Source: Paenibacillus sp. Soil750
GTDB taxonomy: Bacteria; Bacillota; Bacilli; Paenibacillales; NBRC-103111
DNA: 64,000 nt
Reading direction: 5' to 3'
Assembly (NCBI RefSeq): GCF_001428045.1
Contig: NZ_LMSD01000012.1
Coordinates: forward strand, 820,735 to 884,734
Shown here piece by piece: positions 45,443 through 55,360 of the stretch (positions are counted from its first letter, which is position 1; every line of letters starts with the position of its first letter). The position numbers were made by a program, and so were the translations under genes. The notes below the pieces were generated by a model. It saw only the letters and a program-made list of their open reading frames with translations, made no database searches and was not told the DNA's origin.

Positions 45443-46579
45443 ATGGACATCATGGATTTACTTTTCGGTGAATTAGCTACGTTTCTATCCCATGCTATGA
45501 TTGTTGTCATGGTTGCGCTCATGTTCGTGATCTCCCTGCGTTTGTTTCTAGACCGACGCAAAAAAGCGTATATGTCCATGACGATATCGCTCATCTTCGT
45601 AGGTATCCATTGTTTGCTTCAAATATATTTCATTCTCAGCGGTATCCACACGAGCATCGCTGATTATTCGCAGATCATGCTCAAAATTATTTCATTTGTA
45701 CTTATAAATATGGGAATTTATCAATTATATAATCGCACGAACCGCAAACAATATACATTTTTCTACGGTTTAATTGTCATGGGATTTGTCGTCTCTACGC
45801 TTCACTTCATTGTTCCAAATCTATATAGCGGGACAGATCATCAAGTTCGTCTTCTACAGAATATTGGACTTGAGTTATATGTATTCGTGCTCATTTTTCT
45901 CTGCTTCTATATGATTCCACCTTATATCGGTCAGCAAATGAAATATCAACTGGCTTTAACAGTTTACTTTTTATTCCAGACGTCTCAACTTCTAAATACA
46001 TATGTGTATGATAATGCGCAGCCTGTGCTTATCTTGGCTGTCAATCTACTGCCCGTCATTTATTACTTTCTCTTATTTATGATACTCTTTGAACGTGTCG
46101 TTGAGCTCATGCAAGCCATCTACAATTCATCGATAACGGACGGTTTGACTCGACTCTATAATCGCAAGTTTTTCTATAACCGTGTAACACAGCACGTTCA
46201 GCGCCACTTGCCCGTTTACATTTTATTCAGCGATATCGATAATTTCAAAAAGTTAAACGATACCCAAGGACATCAAATGGGTGATAATGTACTCAAGCAG
46301 GTTGCGCAAATTATGAAGGACGAAGCCGAAGAATGTGGGATTGCTGGCCGTTATGGCGGTGAAGAAATGGTTATCTTGGTATCCGATCCCAGCGTGAAAA
46401 TGGATGCGTTCGCAGAGCGAATCCGCAGTCGCATTGAGAAAGAAACGATCGTCACCGCGAGTATCGGGTATAGCAAATATAAGAACGGCTTAAGTGCGGA
46501 AGACCTTATTAAACAAGCTGATGAAGCCATGTATCGCGCCAAAACAACAGGAAAGAACAAGGTTGTGAAGTTTGCCTAA
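45443..46579 (+). CDS. membrane-bound diguanylate cyclase (GGDEF)
   Basis: About 378 residues from ATG 45443 (GGAGG five bases upstream). Six or seven hydrophobic segments (residues about 10-215) are followed by a GGDEF domain: DGLTRLYNRKFF, FSDIDNFKKLNDTQGHQMGD, and the active-site motif GRYGGEEMVIL. GGEE(M) is a normal catalytic variant, so c-di-GMP synthesis is expected. The RxxD inhibitory site ahead of the motif is absent, suggesting no product inhibition. The membrane part probably senses an external or lipid signal. Confidence 0.9.
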   Translation: MDIMDLLFGELATFLSHAMIVVMVALMFVISLRLFLDRRKKAYMSMTISLIFVGIHCLLQIYFILSGIHTSIADYSQIMLKIISFVLINMGIYQLYNRTNRKQYTFFYGLIVMGFVVSTLHFIVPNLYSGTDHQVRLLQNIGLELYVFVLIFLCFYMIPPYIGQQMKYQLALTVYFLFQTSQLLNTYVYDNAQPVLILAVNLLPVIYYFLLFMILFERVVELMQAIYNSSITDGLTRLYNRKFFYNRVTQHVQRHLPVYILFSDIDNFKKLNDTQGHQMGDNVLKQVAQIMKDEAEECGIAGRYGGEEMVILVSDPSVKMDAFAERIRSRIEKETIVTASIGYSKYKNGLSAEDLIKQADEAMYRAKTTGKNKVVKFA

Positions 46580-46716
46580 TTCGCTAAGCTGTAAAGTACC
46601 GCACCTGGAGGTAAGTAACTCACTTGCTTTTCAGTTCTTATGTCTTTTCACTCCATGCCTTATAATAGACATGTACAGACAATTCCGTACAAATTCTATA
46701 TTAGAGTAGGAGACTG

Positions 46717-47667
46717 ATGAAAATCATGCAATATCGGAAACTTGGTAATAGTGGTCTCAAAGTTAGTGAAATCAGTCTAGGCAGTTGGCTTACTTATGGT
46801 GGCTATGTAGGGGAAGACCCTGCAGTGCGTTCCATTGAGCAAGCATACGATCTGGGTGTTAACTTTTTCGATACAGCCAATGTGTATGAACGCGGTGAAG
46901 CCGAGCAGGTTATGGGTAAAGTCCTATCCGCATATCCTCGGGAATCCTACGTTCTAGCGACGAAAGTTTTTGGTAAAATGGGCGAAGGTCCTAATGACCG
47001 TGGACTCTCCCGCAAGCACATTAAAGAGCAAGCTGAAGCTAGCCTAAGACGCTTGAATGCGGACTACATTGACATTTATTATTGTCACCGTTTTGACACT
47101 GAAACGCCGTTGGAAGAAACTTTGCGCGCTCTAGATGACCTAGTTACACAAGGGAAAGTGCTTTACATTGGCGTTAGCGAGTGGACTCCAGCTCAAATTG
47201 TTGAAGCTTATGCGCTTGCTGATAAGTTATTACTCGATAAGCTGATCGTAAATCAGCCCGTATACAATATGTTCAATCGCTACATTGAAAAAGATATCAT
47301 TCCGCTCGGCGAAACGAAGGGCTTCGGCCAGGTCGTGTTCTCTCCACTTGCACAGGGCCTCCTGACAGGCAAATACCGTGCAGGGCAGCCAATCGCCGCC
47401 GATAGCCGGGCCAGCAGCAAAAATTGGGATGAAAAGCAGCTGAATGAAGCTTCTTTACATAAAGTAGCCCAACTGTCCAGTATTGCGGATGAACTTGGCA
47501 TTAAGGTATCCCAACTGGCGATCGCTTGGATTCTGCGTCAAAACAACGTATCCAGCGCCCTTGTCGGTGCGAGCCGACCAGAGCAAGTAGTTGAGAATTG
47601 CAGCGCTAGCGGCATTCATTTGACAGATGATGTGCTTAGCAGCATTGAGACGATTCTGCAAGGATAA
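46717..47667 (+). CDS. aldo/keto reductase (potassium channel beta-subunit type)
   Basis: 316 residues with the AKR catalytic tetrad: D in FFDTANVY, Y in ANVYERGEAE, K in VLATKVFG, H in IYYCHRFD. The C-terminal NADPH-binding stretch LVGASRPEQVVEN is typical. It reduces aldehydes or ketones with NADPH; the physiological substrate is unknown. AGGAG lies four bases before ATG 46717. Followed by a terminator at 47707-47732. Confidence 0.9.
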   Translation: MKIMQYRKLGNSGLKVSEISLGSWLTYGGYVGEDPAVRSIEQAYDLGVNFFDTANVYERGEAEQVMGKVLSAYPRESYVLATKVFGKMGEGPNDRGLSRKHIKEQAEASLRRLNADYIDIYYCHRFDTETPLEETLRALDDLVTQGKVLYIGVSEWTPAQIVEAYALADKLLLDKLIVNQPVYNMFNRYIEKDIIPLGETKGFGQVVFSPLAQGLLTGKYRAGQPIAADSRASSKNWDEKQLNEASLHKVAQLSSIADELGIKVSQLAIAWILRQNNVSSALVGASRPEQVVENCSASGIHLTDDVLSSIETILQG

Positions 47668-47706
47668 GGGAAACTATAGCTACTTTTGAGATATGCGTGT
47701 TATGAG

Positions 47707-47732
47707 AAACCTGCCGTTGTGCAGGTTTTTTT
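47707..47732 (+). terminator. terminator of the aldo/keto reductase gene
   Basis: AAACCTGC/GCAGGTTT stem with a six-base loop and seven T. Confidence 0.85.
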
Positions 47733-48020
47733 GCGTGTTTGAATGGTTAAGTGGGGTTGGTTGATTTTCACATAAAAATATGAAATAACTGGAAAATATA
47801 CAGCTATTCTAAGCAAATAACCTTGGAAATTTGATTTAAATGGAAAATATGTAGCTAATTTCTCCAAATAAGCTTAAACCACTAAAAACACCTATAAATA
47901 ACTGTAGTAAATCCATCTAATCAGGAAACGAGGGCAACTCGAACAAAATTAGCTGTATAAAATACAGTAATTCATTTATAGCTCTCAACTATGCGCAAAA
48001 AAAAAAGAAGAGCAATATCG
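47733..48020. repeat. AT-rich intergenic region with degenerate repeats
   Basis: About 290 bases without a gene. GGAAAATATACAGCTATTCT (47791) recurs imperfectly as GGAAAATATGTAGCTAATTT (47842), exactly 51 bases on. An inverted copy (AATTAGCTGTATAAAATACAG) lies near 47948-47968. It resembles a decaying small repeat family. No terminator or coding sequence. Confidence 0.5.
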
Positions 48021-48027
48021 CTCCTCC

Positions 48028-48324
48028 TTATTCATTTCCTTCCGAGTAATGCTCCTTACAGAACGCTTCCACGACGGCGACTTCATCGTCCTCCAGGTCG
48101 AAATCCAGATAAAGCTCGGTCGTTTTCTCGTATAACTCGTATTTCATAAGTGCTGATGTTTCTTCGGTCACATTGTAGATCGCTCGGATATATAGGCCGC
48201 TCTCGGAATATAGCTCATCATCTTCCTCGACTTCGATATCGATGATAAATTCGTAACGTTGCCCCGTCAAAATCTTAAAAGGATCTCTAATCAATTCTAC
48301 TGTGTAAGTTGTAATCGTAAACAT
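48028..48324 (-). CDS. small acidic protein, DUF6509-like
   Basis: 98 residues from ATG 48324 (AAAGGGGCGG upstream). MFTITTYTVELIRDPFKILTG, then an acidic beta-rich part (IIDIEVEEDDELYSESGLYIRAIY) and an acidic helical tail. It resembles a small Bacillales family of unknown function that I recall as DUF6509. The family assignment is from memory. Monocistronic. Confidence 0.6.
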   Translation of the reverse strand: MFTITTYTVELIRDPFKILTGQRYEFIIDIEVEEDDELYSESGLYIRAIYNVTEETSALMKYELYEKTTELYLDFDLEDDEVAVVEAFCKEHYSEGNE

Positions 48325-48446
48325 AGTACCGCCCCTTTCTCTTCTGCACCTGTTAGTATAACCGAAATACGCGCAAAAGAAAAAAGGCACCTCCAGATCG
48401 CTCTAGAAATGCCCCTATCGGTATTCCACACAAGATATACCTACCT

Positions 48447-48920
48447 TTACTTCACACCTAAAGCATCCAAGTTACGCCCAATTTGCAGCAAATGCGTTTG
48501 CACATGACGAATAAAGCCTTGAAACAAATCAGCGATGGAGATTTCTTTACCGTTGTTATTCCCCTTACGTTCCCACTGCTCATCTGTCAAACGCCCGTAG
48601 AACAGTGAATTATAGGCAAGTATGGCATCAAACGCAAGTAGTATGTCACTCAACTCCGTCTGGTTCGCTTGTGAGCTCGCAACCCATGCATCTTGATCAT
48701 AGAGGAGAAACTCTTTGCCATTTTCTGCAACAATTTTACGAATGCGGACAGCGTGCACGAAGCTGGCATCGACGAGATGAGCTACGACTTCTTTGACGCT
48801 CCACTTCTCGGAAGCAGGCTTCCATTCCAATTGTTCACGTGAAAGCTGACTAACGCGTTGTTTAATTAATTCCGAAGTTGCAAGGTAAATATCAATATGA
48901 AGCCTTGTTGTCTCACTCAC
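48447..48920 (-). CDS. DinB-like putative metal-dependent hydrolase
   Basis: 157 residues, four-helix DinB/YfiT fold. Opening MSETTRLHIDIYLATSELIKQRV, the KWSVKEVVAHLVDAS helix with its metal-binding histidine, and a C-terminal HVQTHLLQIGR with two further histidines. Many members act as thiol transferases (bacillithiol S-transferase type). Ends three bases after the CoA-transferase gene starts upstream; both lie on the minus strand with a 3-base gap, so co-transcription is likely. Confidence 0.8.
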   Translation of the reverse strand: MSETTRLHIDIYLATSELIKQRVSQLSREQLEWKPASEKWSVKEVVAHLVDASFVHAVRIRKIVAENGKEFLLYDQDAWVASSQANQTELSDILLAFDAILAYNSLFYGRLTDEQWERKGNNNGKEISIADLFQGFIRHVQTHLLQIGRNLDALGVK

Positions 48921-48923
48921 GTT

Positions 48924-50093
48924 CTATACACCCCATTCTTGAAAAATTTCTTCTGTGTGCTCACCCTTAAGCGGCGGTTTGCGATAAATCTGAAACTCGT
49001 AGTCCGTTAGCTTAACGGGATAGCCTACGGTCGTAGTTTGCGTATGATTAGGAAGCGTTAGCTCATGAATCAAGCCACTTTCCTTCACCACAGGATCATG
49101 CAAAATGTCCTCAAACGTATTGATTGGCGCACATGGGACACCTCGTCCATCAAAAATGTCGAGCCATTCTGCAGCGGTTTTCAGGCTGAATGCTTCCTGC
49201 AGAAGCAGTGCAAGTTCCTTCTGATGCTTTGCGCGCAGCGTTTGATTCTGAAAACGTGGATCGTCCGCTAACGCTGGTAGTTCCACCGCATCCACCACCT
49301 CACGCCACAGCTTCTCGTTGCCAGCTGCTATAACGAATGGCTTATCACTGCCATGATAACCTTGATACGGTGCATTGCGTGGATGCGCGCTGCCCAAACG
49401 CTTCGGCGCCTCGCCATTGCCATAATACTCACTAGTCTGCAACGCGGATATCCCTAGCACACTAGCTAACATGGAGCAATCAATGTAACTGCCTTTCCCG
49501 CTTCGAGATGCTTGATGAATCGCCGCAACAACTGTGTAGGCACCATAGAGCCCTGCCACGAAATCAGCCACAGGAACCCCGCATTTGACAGGTGCGCCAT
49601 CCTCTTCCCCCGTCACACTCATCAATCCGCTTATCGCTTGAATAGTCACGTCGAAGGCGCCTTTTTGTGCGTAAGCACCCTTTTGCCCATAACCAGAAAT
49701 GGAACAATACACGAGCTTCGGGTTCTCCTCCACTAATCGCTCATAGCTAAGGCCAAATTTCGCCAATACGCCAGGTCGGTAATTTTCCACGATGACATCG
49801 GCTTGCGCACATAACTCACGCAGTCGTTTAAGATCCGCAGGTGCTTTAAAATCAATCGCTATGCTGCGTTTATTCCGATTTAACGAACTGAAATTGGAGC
49901 TATAACTCTCTCCTTCTTCGTTTGTGATAAATGGCGGCCATTCTCGCATACTGTCCCCCACTTCAGGCCGTTCCACCTTGACCACATCCGCGCCCAGATC
50001 AGCAAACAACATTCCCGCGAAGGGACCTGCCGCTATTTGACCGAATTCAATAACTTTGATGCCTGCAAGAGGGCCGTGATTGTTCTTGCTCAT
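48924..50093 (-). CDS. class III CoA transferase (CaiB/BaiF family)
   Basis: 389 residues. Family motifs: LAGIKVIEFGQIAAGPFAGMLFADLGADVVKVE, RNKRSIAIDFK, DVIVENYRPGVLAKFGL, SYIDCSM (catalytic aspartate), HPRNAPYQGY. It moves CoA from one acyl-CoA to a carboxylic acid. Last large gene of the minus-strand cluster. Its neighbour encodes a thiol-dioxygenase-family protein. In Advenella the pair Mdo-Act turns 3-mercaptopropionate into 3-sulfinopropionyl-CoA, and Act is a class III CoA transferase. A similar role here is an inference. Confidence 0.88.
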   Translation of the reverse strand: MSKNNHGPLAGIKVIEFGQIAAGPFAGMLFADLGADVVKVERPEVGDSMREWPPFITNEEGESYSSNFSSLNRNKRSIAIDFKAPADLKRLRELCAQADVIVENYRPGVLAKFGLSYERLVEENPKLVYCSISGYGQKGAYAQKGAFDVTIQAISGLMSVTGEEDGAPVKCGVPVADFVAGLYGAYTVVAAIHQASRSGKGSYIDCSMLASVLGISALQTSEYYGNGEAPKRLGSAHPRNAPYQGYHGSDKPFVIAAGNEKLWREVVDAVELPALADDPRFQNQTLRAKHQKELALLLQEAFSLKTAAEWLDIFDGRGVPCAPINTFEDILHDPVVKESGLIHELTLPNHTQTTTVGYPVKLTDYEFQIYRKPPLKGEHTEEIFQEWGV

Positions 50094-50141
50094 ATGCGCT
50101 TCGCTCCTCTTTGTTTGGTTGTTAGCAATCGTTCCTTCTCT

Positions 50142-50735
50142 TTAGCTAAAAACAGGGCTAGCATTATCATGCTTCGTAATCACATCTCGCGCATTCCCAG
50201 AGGCCACATCATGAATATGCCTCGGCTGTTTCCCGATATCTGTCCCATAAATGTGAATCGTAATCGCGACCTCATCAAATGGATTCGCAACGCCATGGAT
50301 ATCAAAATCCGGCGGATACACAAAGGAGATGTCACCTTGCGTAGCTGTAACCTCCGATACCTCACGAATTGTGTAGCGTGGCTCAGCAGATTCGCCGTGA
50401 TCTTCACGACGATACCTTTTCTCAACAATTGACCCACGGTAAACACCGACTAACCCCCAAACCAAATGATCGTGAACCGGGGCAACCTGACCCGCCCCCC
50501 AGACGAATGCAATAACGGCGAAGGACTCGTTCTCCGGCCTATACAGTAAATACTGCGCATATTTATTCGGCAGCGGCACTTGTAAGTCCTCAGGAAGCAA
50601 CTGCTCATTGGTCAGCAATTCTTGCAAATGCGGCCGCACATGATCAATGATTGTCCGATAATCCTGATGACTAGCTAAAATACCTGAAATATTCGCTTCC
50701 AACTGATGAAATGCTTGGTTCGCACTCATGGCCAT
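50142..50735 (-). CDS. thiol dioxygenase (cysteine dioxygenase family)
   Basis: 197 residues, cupin fold. Iron ligands H88 and H90 (PVHDHLVWGLVGVYRG) and H147 (FDIHGVANP). YLLYRPENESFAVIAFVWGAGQ is the family segment. Such enzymes oxidise cysteine, 3-mercaptopropionate or similar thiols to sulfinates. Bacterial members of this size act on cysteine or on 3-mercaptopropionate; the substrate is not decided by sequence alone. It lies between two CoA-transferase loci, which points to a thiol carboxylic acid (3-mercaptopropionate-like) rather than cysteine. Confidence 0.85.
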   Translation of the reverse strand: MAMSANQAFHQLEANISGILASHQDYRTIIDHVRPHLQELLTNEQLLPEDLQVPLPNKYAQYLLYRPENESFAVIAFVWGAGQVAPVHDHLVWGLVGVYRGSIVEKRYRREDHGESAEPRYTIREVSEVTATQGDISFVYPPDFDIHGVANPFDEVAITIHIYGTDIGKQPRHIHDVASGNARDVITKHDNASPVFS

Positions 50736-50743
50736 CCCTCTTT

Positions 50744-51529
50744 CTATGATTGAACTACTGCACCTTTCAAATAAGCACCGAAGTGTTGCTTCGCGAACAA
50801 TGGATAAATGCGTCTCAATTCATGACTTACCTCATAACGAAGTGTCGCTAACTCATTCGTTGAAGGGGGTTCAAGGTTTGGAATCGATGTATCATCATCG
50901 TTGTTCAAACCTAGATCAAAACCAGTTTTCCCCTGTACCTCAGCTGGCTTTACGCCTGGAACGGTTGCTGCTAGCTTTAATCTGCCATCGGGCCCGATCG
51001 GTTTCATTACCCCCAGCGGTGTATACACGCCAACTAATCCGTTTTGATGATAAATGCCTTTCCCCGAAGAAGGTATCGACGTAACGAAATCGAGCGTTTC
51101 AGGGAATCCTTTGATACCATGATCTGTTTTAAATAAGAAAATGCGTTTGCATGTAAAATAAACAACCCCTGAGCCTGCTCCTCCAGGGAGTCTTACCTTC
51201 GGCTTGCCATAATCGCCAATCATATGCAGATTGATGCGTCCGTAGCTGTCGATTTGAGCACCGCTTAGAAAGAACACATCCATTTCTCCCCGCTGCATGA
51301 GATCAAAGAACTCTTTCGTTCCTTGAAAAGGCCAATCACACTGACCGAGAATGTAAACAGAGGCTTGCTTCGCATGCCTCGCTTTGGCAAGCAATGCAGC
51401 CGCAGCAGGGATAGGTGAGTTATTCCCGACTCCGATAACCTCGTGATTATGCAGCTCTCTTGCCAAGTAACAAATCATCGCTTCCTCCATGGAATAGGAA
51501 GACAACCTAACCTGCTCCATACGACTCAT
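50744..51529 (-). CDS. CoA transferase family I, beta subunit (glutaconate/IpdB-like)
   Basis: 261 residues: MICYLARELHNHEVIGVGNNSPIPAAAALLAK, GEMDVFFLSGAQID, LPGGAGSGVVYF. This is the beta-subunit fold of family I CoA transferases. The usual catalytic glutamate motif (SENG or similar) is not obvious, so the pair may be an IpdAB-like ring- or chain-hydrolysing enzyme rather than a transferase. The upstream gene, 16 bases away, encodes the alpha subunit. Confidence 0.8.
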   Translation of the reverse strand: MSRMEQVRLSSYSMEEAMICYLARELHNHEVIGVGNNSPIPAAAALLAKARHAKQASVYILGQCDWPFQGTKEFFDLMQRGEMDVFFLSGAQIDSYGRINLHMIGDYGKPKVRLPGGAGSGVVYFTCKRIFLFKTDHGIKGFPETLDFVTSIPSSGKGIYHQNGLVGVYTPLGVMKPIGPDGRLKLAATVPGVKPAEVQGKTGFDLGLNNDDDTSIPNLEPPSTNELATLRYEVSHELRRIYPLFAKQHFGAYLKGAVVQS

Positions 51530-51545
51530 ACGATACCTCCCCTCA

Positions 51546-52355
51546 CTACGTGTTAAATAAGCTCTTTACATATTCTTCAAAAGAAGCATCCGATCTAGAT
51601 GCTTCGATATAAATGGAAATTTCGTCATCATCTACCTCATAGTAACCTGGACAAGCCGTTGGTACAGCACCACCAGGTGCATGAATGACACCGCTGAGAA
51701 ACAACGATGGGATGAACGCTACACCATGGTTAGCTTCACTTAACAGCTCCTCGGGGGACACGATCTCCTCCACCGTAGCAAATGATTTCACTGAAGCTTG
51801 TGCGAGTAGTCGATTGTTCTGCGCTGGGTGAGCAATCACATTGCCCAGCGTATCCGCCTTGTAGCCGTGAAATATGGCTACGTCTGGTCGAATCGCCGGC
51901 ACGATGGCTATACGCTCCTCCGCATTGTATGGATTCTTGATCTCATGAAAATCCGGTCTAATTTGCATATAATCCGTCCCGAGAAGCCCTCGCACTGGCG
52001 TGAAGGGGATACCTGAAGCACCTGCCCCTATCGCTGCAGTCAGCGTTGGACAAGCATGCTCTAATCCGACAATTGCGCCTTGCTCAAATTTGCGCCGGAA
52101 GTTCAGTCCAAATCCATACTCTCCCAACGAAATCTGTGAGAATTCCACAGTCGAAACCACCCCCGCTCCGATCAGGAGATCGGCATTCACTGCCGCAGCC
52201 CCCGTACAAACTAGATATAACTCGCGCCGCTTGGCACGGATGATTTCACGAATAAGGACCATCGGGGACATTTCCATATTGCCGCTAATAGCAAGCTTCG
52301 TACCATCCGGAATCTGTGCAACAGCCTCTTGGATGGAAATTATTTTGGATGGCAC
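51546..52355 (-). CDS. CoA transferase family I, alpha subunit
   Basis: 269 residues from GTG 52355 (AAGGAGTGAG four to seven bases upstream). It has the alpha-subunit pattern SIQEAVAQIPDGTKLAISGN, ELYLVCTGAAAVNADLLIGAG, FTPVRGLLGTDYM and ADTLGNVIAHPAQ. Together with the downstream gene it forms a heterodimeric CoA transferase or hydrolase. A longer frame upstream overlaps the ABC ATPase gene and lacks a start signal. Confidence 0.8.
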   Translation of the reverse strand: MPSKIISIQEAVAQIPDGTKLAISGNMEMSPMVLIREIIRAKRRELYLVCTGAAAVNADLLIGAGVVSTVEFSQISLGEYGFGLNFRRKFEQGAIVGLEHACPTLTAAIGAGASGIPFTPVRGLLGTDYMQIRPDFHEIKNPYNAEERIAIVPAIRPDVAIFHGYKADTLGNVIAHPAQNNRLLAQASVKSFATVEEIVSPEELLSEANHGVAFIPSLFLSGVIHAPGGAVPTACPGYYEVDDDEISIYIEASRSDASFEEYVKSLFNT

Positions 52356-52402
52356 ATAACTCACTCCTTCTTTCAAGAGGTTGTTCAAGTAAACTCCCCT
52401 TC

Positions 52403-54439
52403 TTACAATGGATAATGACAAGCGGCATAATGACCGGGTGCAATCGGCGCTAATTCAGGCACAACTTCACGGCAAAGTGCCGTCGCCGCCGGGCAGCGTG
52501 TATGAAAGCGGCAGCCGGAAGGCGGCCTCGCAGGTGATGGCATTTCGCCTTCCAAGGGTACGAAACTCCGCTTACGTTTGGGATCTGGCACTGGAATGGC
52601 GGATAGAAGCGCCTTCGTATAGTGATGGGCAGGATGCCTAAACAACTCATCTGTTGGTGCAATTTCAACTAGCTTTCCTAGGTACATAACGCCAATACGA
52701 TTCGAAATGTAGCGAACAATATTCAGGCCATGTGCGATGAACAAATACGTCAAATTCATGCGTTGCTGAATATCTTGCATCAGATTGACGATCTGCGATT
52801 GGACAGAAACATCTAAAGCGGAAACGGCTTCATCAGCTAAAATAAACTTCGGATTCAATGCAATCGCGCGAGCAATCCCTATTCGTTGGCGCTGCCCGCC
52901 TGAGAACTCATGCGGCAACCGATCGTACCAGGACGGATTCAATCCCACAAGCTCCATGACGGACTCTACTTTGGCTCTTTTGGCAGATCCTCGTAAGGAC
53001 TCGTGCACCCAGAAGGGTTCACCAATGATATCTCCCACTTTCCAACGGGGATTAATGGAGCCATACGGATCCTGAAACACAATTTGCATGTCACGTCGTG
53101 TTTCCTTCCACCCCTGTGAACCTGATTGAGTGAGATCTCTCCCTTCAAAATGAATACTGCCCGCTGTCGCTTTTTCCAGCTGAAGAAGTACACGGCCTAG
53201 CGTAGATTTCCCACAACCGGATTCTCCGACAAGACCGAAAGTCTCCCCTTTACGTATGTCAAAAGACACATCATCAACCGCTTTAATGGAGGAACGTCCT
53301 CGCCCGAACCATCCTTGACGAATCGGAAAATATTTCTTCACATTCTTCACTTGGAGCAACGGCGGCTCCGAGCCCAGCAACCAGGCATCATCACGAAGCC
53401 CCTCGTTACCAAGCAGCTCGACAGGAGCGGTCGTTACCGCATCCCCGAAAAACTCGGCTGCCAAATGATCAATCCTCTCCGCATTCCAACACGCCACCTC
53501 ACGGCCGTGAAGTTCCTGCAGTGGCGGGTCTTCACTTAAACAGCGATCCGTTGCATAAGGGCAACGGGGATGGAATCGGCAACCTGTCGGCAATTGAGAT
53601 AAGCTGGGAATCGTACCTTTGATCGTATACAGCTTCAAGCCACGAACATTATCCAATGTAACAATGGAATGTAGAAGCCCTTGGGTATAGGGATGGGCTG
53701 GATTTTCGAACAATTGATGCACGGGTGATTGCTCAACAACCTTCCCCGCATACATGACCACGACACGATCCGCCATTTCAGCTGCAATTCCGAGATCATG
53801 GGTAATTAATAGAATCGACATCTGAAATTCATCTTTCAGCTCACGGAGCAAGCTCAAGATTTGCGCTTGGATCGTTACATCCAACGCTGTTGTAGGTTCA
53901 TCCGCAATAAGCAGCTCAGGTCCGCATGCTAGTGCCATGGCGATCATCGCCCTTTGGCGCATGCCACCTGATAGCTCATACGGATATTGCCCCATCCGAA
54001 TTTCTGGTTCGGGAATGCCCACTCTGCGCAGTAAGGATATCGCCTTTTCCTTAGCTCCCAGCTTCGAAATTCGCTCATGACGAACAATGACTTCTACGAT
54101 TTGGCTTCCAATTGTGAAGATCGGATCTAGTGCCGTCATCGGCTCTTGGAAAATCATTGCGATTTTCTTCCCACGGAGATCACTGATTTCCTTCTGTGTC
54201 AGTTCTACTAAACTTTGCCCATCGAGCTTGATATCCCCATGTGAAATATAGCCGCCATCATAGTTAATCAGACGCATAATCGACAAAGAGGTTATCGTCT
54301 TTCCACTCCCAGACTCCCCGACCAAACACACAATTTCGCCTGTTCCGATGGTTAAACTAATATTGTTGATCGCATTGAGTGAACCGCTGGCTGTTTGAAA
54401 ATCAACTGACAATGCATCTATTTCGAGTAATGGTTTCAT
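52403..54439 (-). CDS. fused oligopeptide-type ABC importer ATPase (DppD-DppF fusion)
   Basis: 678 residues holding two complete ABC domains, each with Walker A (GESGSGKT near residue 40; GESGCGKS near 410), signature (LSGGMRQ; FSGGQRQ) and Walker B, and each followed by the C-terminal oligopeptide-type motif with conserved cysteines ([30 protein letters not shown]). In most Dpp/Opp systems these are two separate proteins. It powers the importer whose permeases and binding protein are encoded upstream. Ends three to four bases after the permease gene. Confidence 0.92.
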   Translation of the reverse strand: MKPLLEIDALSVDFQTASGSLNAINNISLTIGTGEIVCLVGESGSGKTITSLSIMRLINYDGGYISHGDIKLDGQSLVELTQKEISDLRGKKIAMIFQEPMTALDPIFTIGSQIVEVIVRHERISKLGAKEKAISLLRRVGIPEPEIRMGQYPYELSGGMRQRAMIAMALACGPELLIADEPTTALDVTIQAQILSLLRELKDEFQMSILLITHDLGIAAEMADRVVVMYAGKVVEQSPVHQLFENPAHPYTQGLLHSIVTLDNVRGLKLYTIKGTIPSLSQLPTGCRFHPRCPYATDRCLSEDPPLQELHGREVACWNAERIDHLAAEFFGDAVTTAPVELLGNEGLRDDAWLLGSEPPLLQVKNVKKYFPIRQGWFGRGRSSIKAVDDVSFDIRKGETFGLVGESGCGKSTLGRVLLQLEKATAGSIHFEGRDLTQSGSQGWKETRRDMQIVFQDPYGSINPRWKVGDIIGEPFWVHESLRGSAKRAKVESVMELVGLNPSWYDRLPHEFSGGQRQRIGIARAIALNPKFILADEAVSALDVSVQSQIVNLMQDIQQRMNLTYLFIAHGLNIVRYISNRIGVMYLGKLVEIAPTDELFRHPAHHYTKALLSAIPVPDPKRKRSFVPLEGEMPSPARPPSGCRFHTRCPAATALCREVVPELAPIAPGHYAACHYPL

Positions 54440-54442
54440 ACG

Positions 54443-55339
54443 CTATGCCCTCGATTTCTTTGGATCCATGCGATCACGAATTTCGTCACCAATCAGATTA
54501 ACCACAATGACCAATAATGTAATAGCCAGCCCCGGGAACGTAGCTACCCACCAAGCTACCGTCATATAGCTGCGTCCTTGGGAGAGCATATAACCCCAAT
54601 CTGGGATTTCCTTCACCACACCAAGCCCAAGAAAGCTTAGACCTGTACCTACTAGAATGGAGCTCCCTACACCGATCGTCATCATGACGAGTAATGGAGA
54701 GAAGCAATTCGGCAGAATGTGACGGAGCATGATTTCGAGATGTGAAGTCCCCACCGCACGCGCAGCATCAATGAAAGGCCGATTGCGAATCGAAATCACT
54801 TGGCTGCGCACAACTCTTGCTTTTCCAGGTATCGTAGCCACACTTATGGCCAATATCACGTTAAAAAAGCTAGGTCCGAGGGCAACCGAGATCGCTATCG
54901 CCAACAGAATCCCCGGGATCGTCATCAAAATATCATTGAAACGCATAAACAACGAATCGACTGTACCGCCCCAATACCCCGCAATAAGTCCGAATAATGT
55001 CCCAATACAACCACCAATTACGACGGACACGACCCCCATAACGAGCGATTGTCTGCTGCCATAGATGACGAGTGTCCATACATCACGACCGAATTGGTCT
55101 GTTCCAAGCGGATGCGAAAAACTTGGCGATTTCAAGAGTTGATCCGTCAGCATTTCCGTTGGCGAGTAAGGAGCAATCCAGGAGGGAACGATGGCACACA
55201 AGATCAGAAAAGCTAAAATAAATAGCGACAAGCTTAGCAGTGCCTTGGATAAATTAAGCTTTTTCAACCGAAATCGAAAACTTAGAAGCTCCTGCCTCTT
55301 CCGCAGCAGCCTTTCTGTTGTTACCGTGTTGAACAGCAT
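54443..55339 (-). CDS. ABC importer permease (DppC-type)
   Basis: 298 residues from ATG 55339 (AAAGGAG nine bases upstream). Six hydrophobic segments; N-terminal domain SLFILAFLILCAIVPSWIAPYSPTE, LGTDQFGRDVWTLVIYGSR (family motif) and the EAA loop (DAARAVGTSHLEIMLRHILPN). One half of the membrane channel. Four bases from the ATPase gene. Confidence 0.9.
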   Translation of the reverse strand: MLFNTVTTERLLRKRQELLSFRFRLKKLNLSKALLSLSLFILAFLILCAIVPSWIAPYSPTEMLTDQLLKSPSFSHPLGTDQFGRDVWTLVIYGSRQSLVMGVVSVVIGGCIGTLFGLIAGYWGGTVDSLFMRFNDILMTIPGILLAIAISVALGPSFFNVILAISVATIPGKARVVRSQVISIRNRPFIDAARAVGTSHLEIMLRHILPNCFSPLLVMMTIGVGSSILVGTGLSFLGLGVVKEIPDWGYMLSQGRSYMTVAWWVATFPGLAITLLVIVVNLIGDEIRDRMDPKKSRA

Positions 55340-55360
55340 TAGCGCCAACTCCTTTCATCA

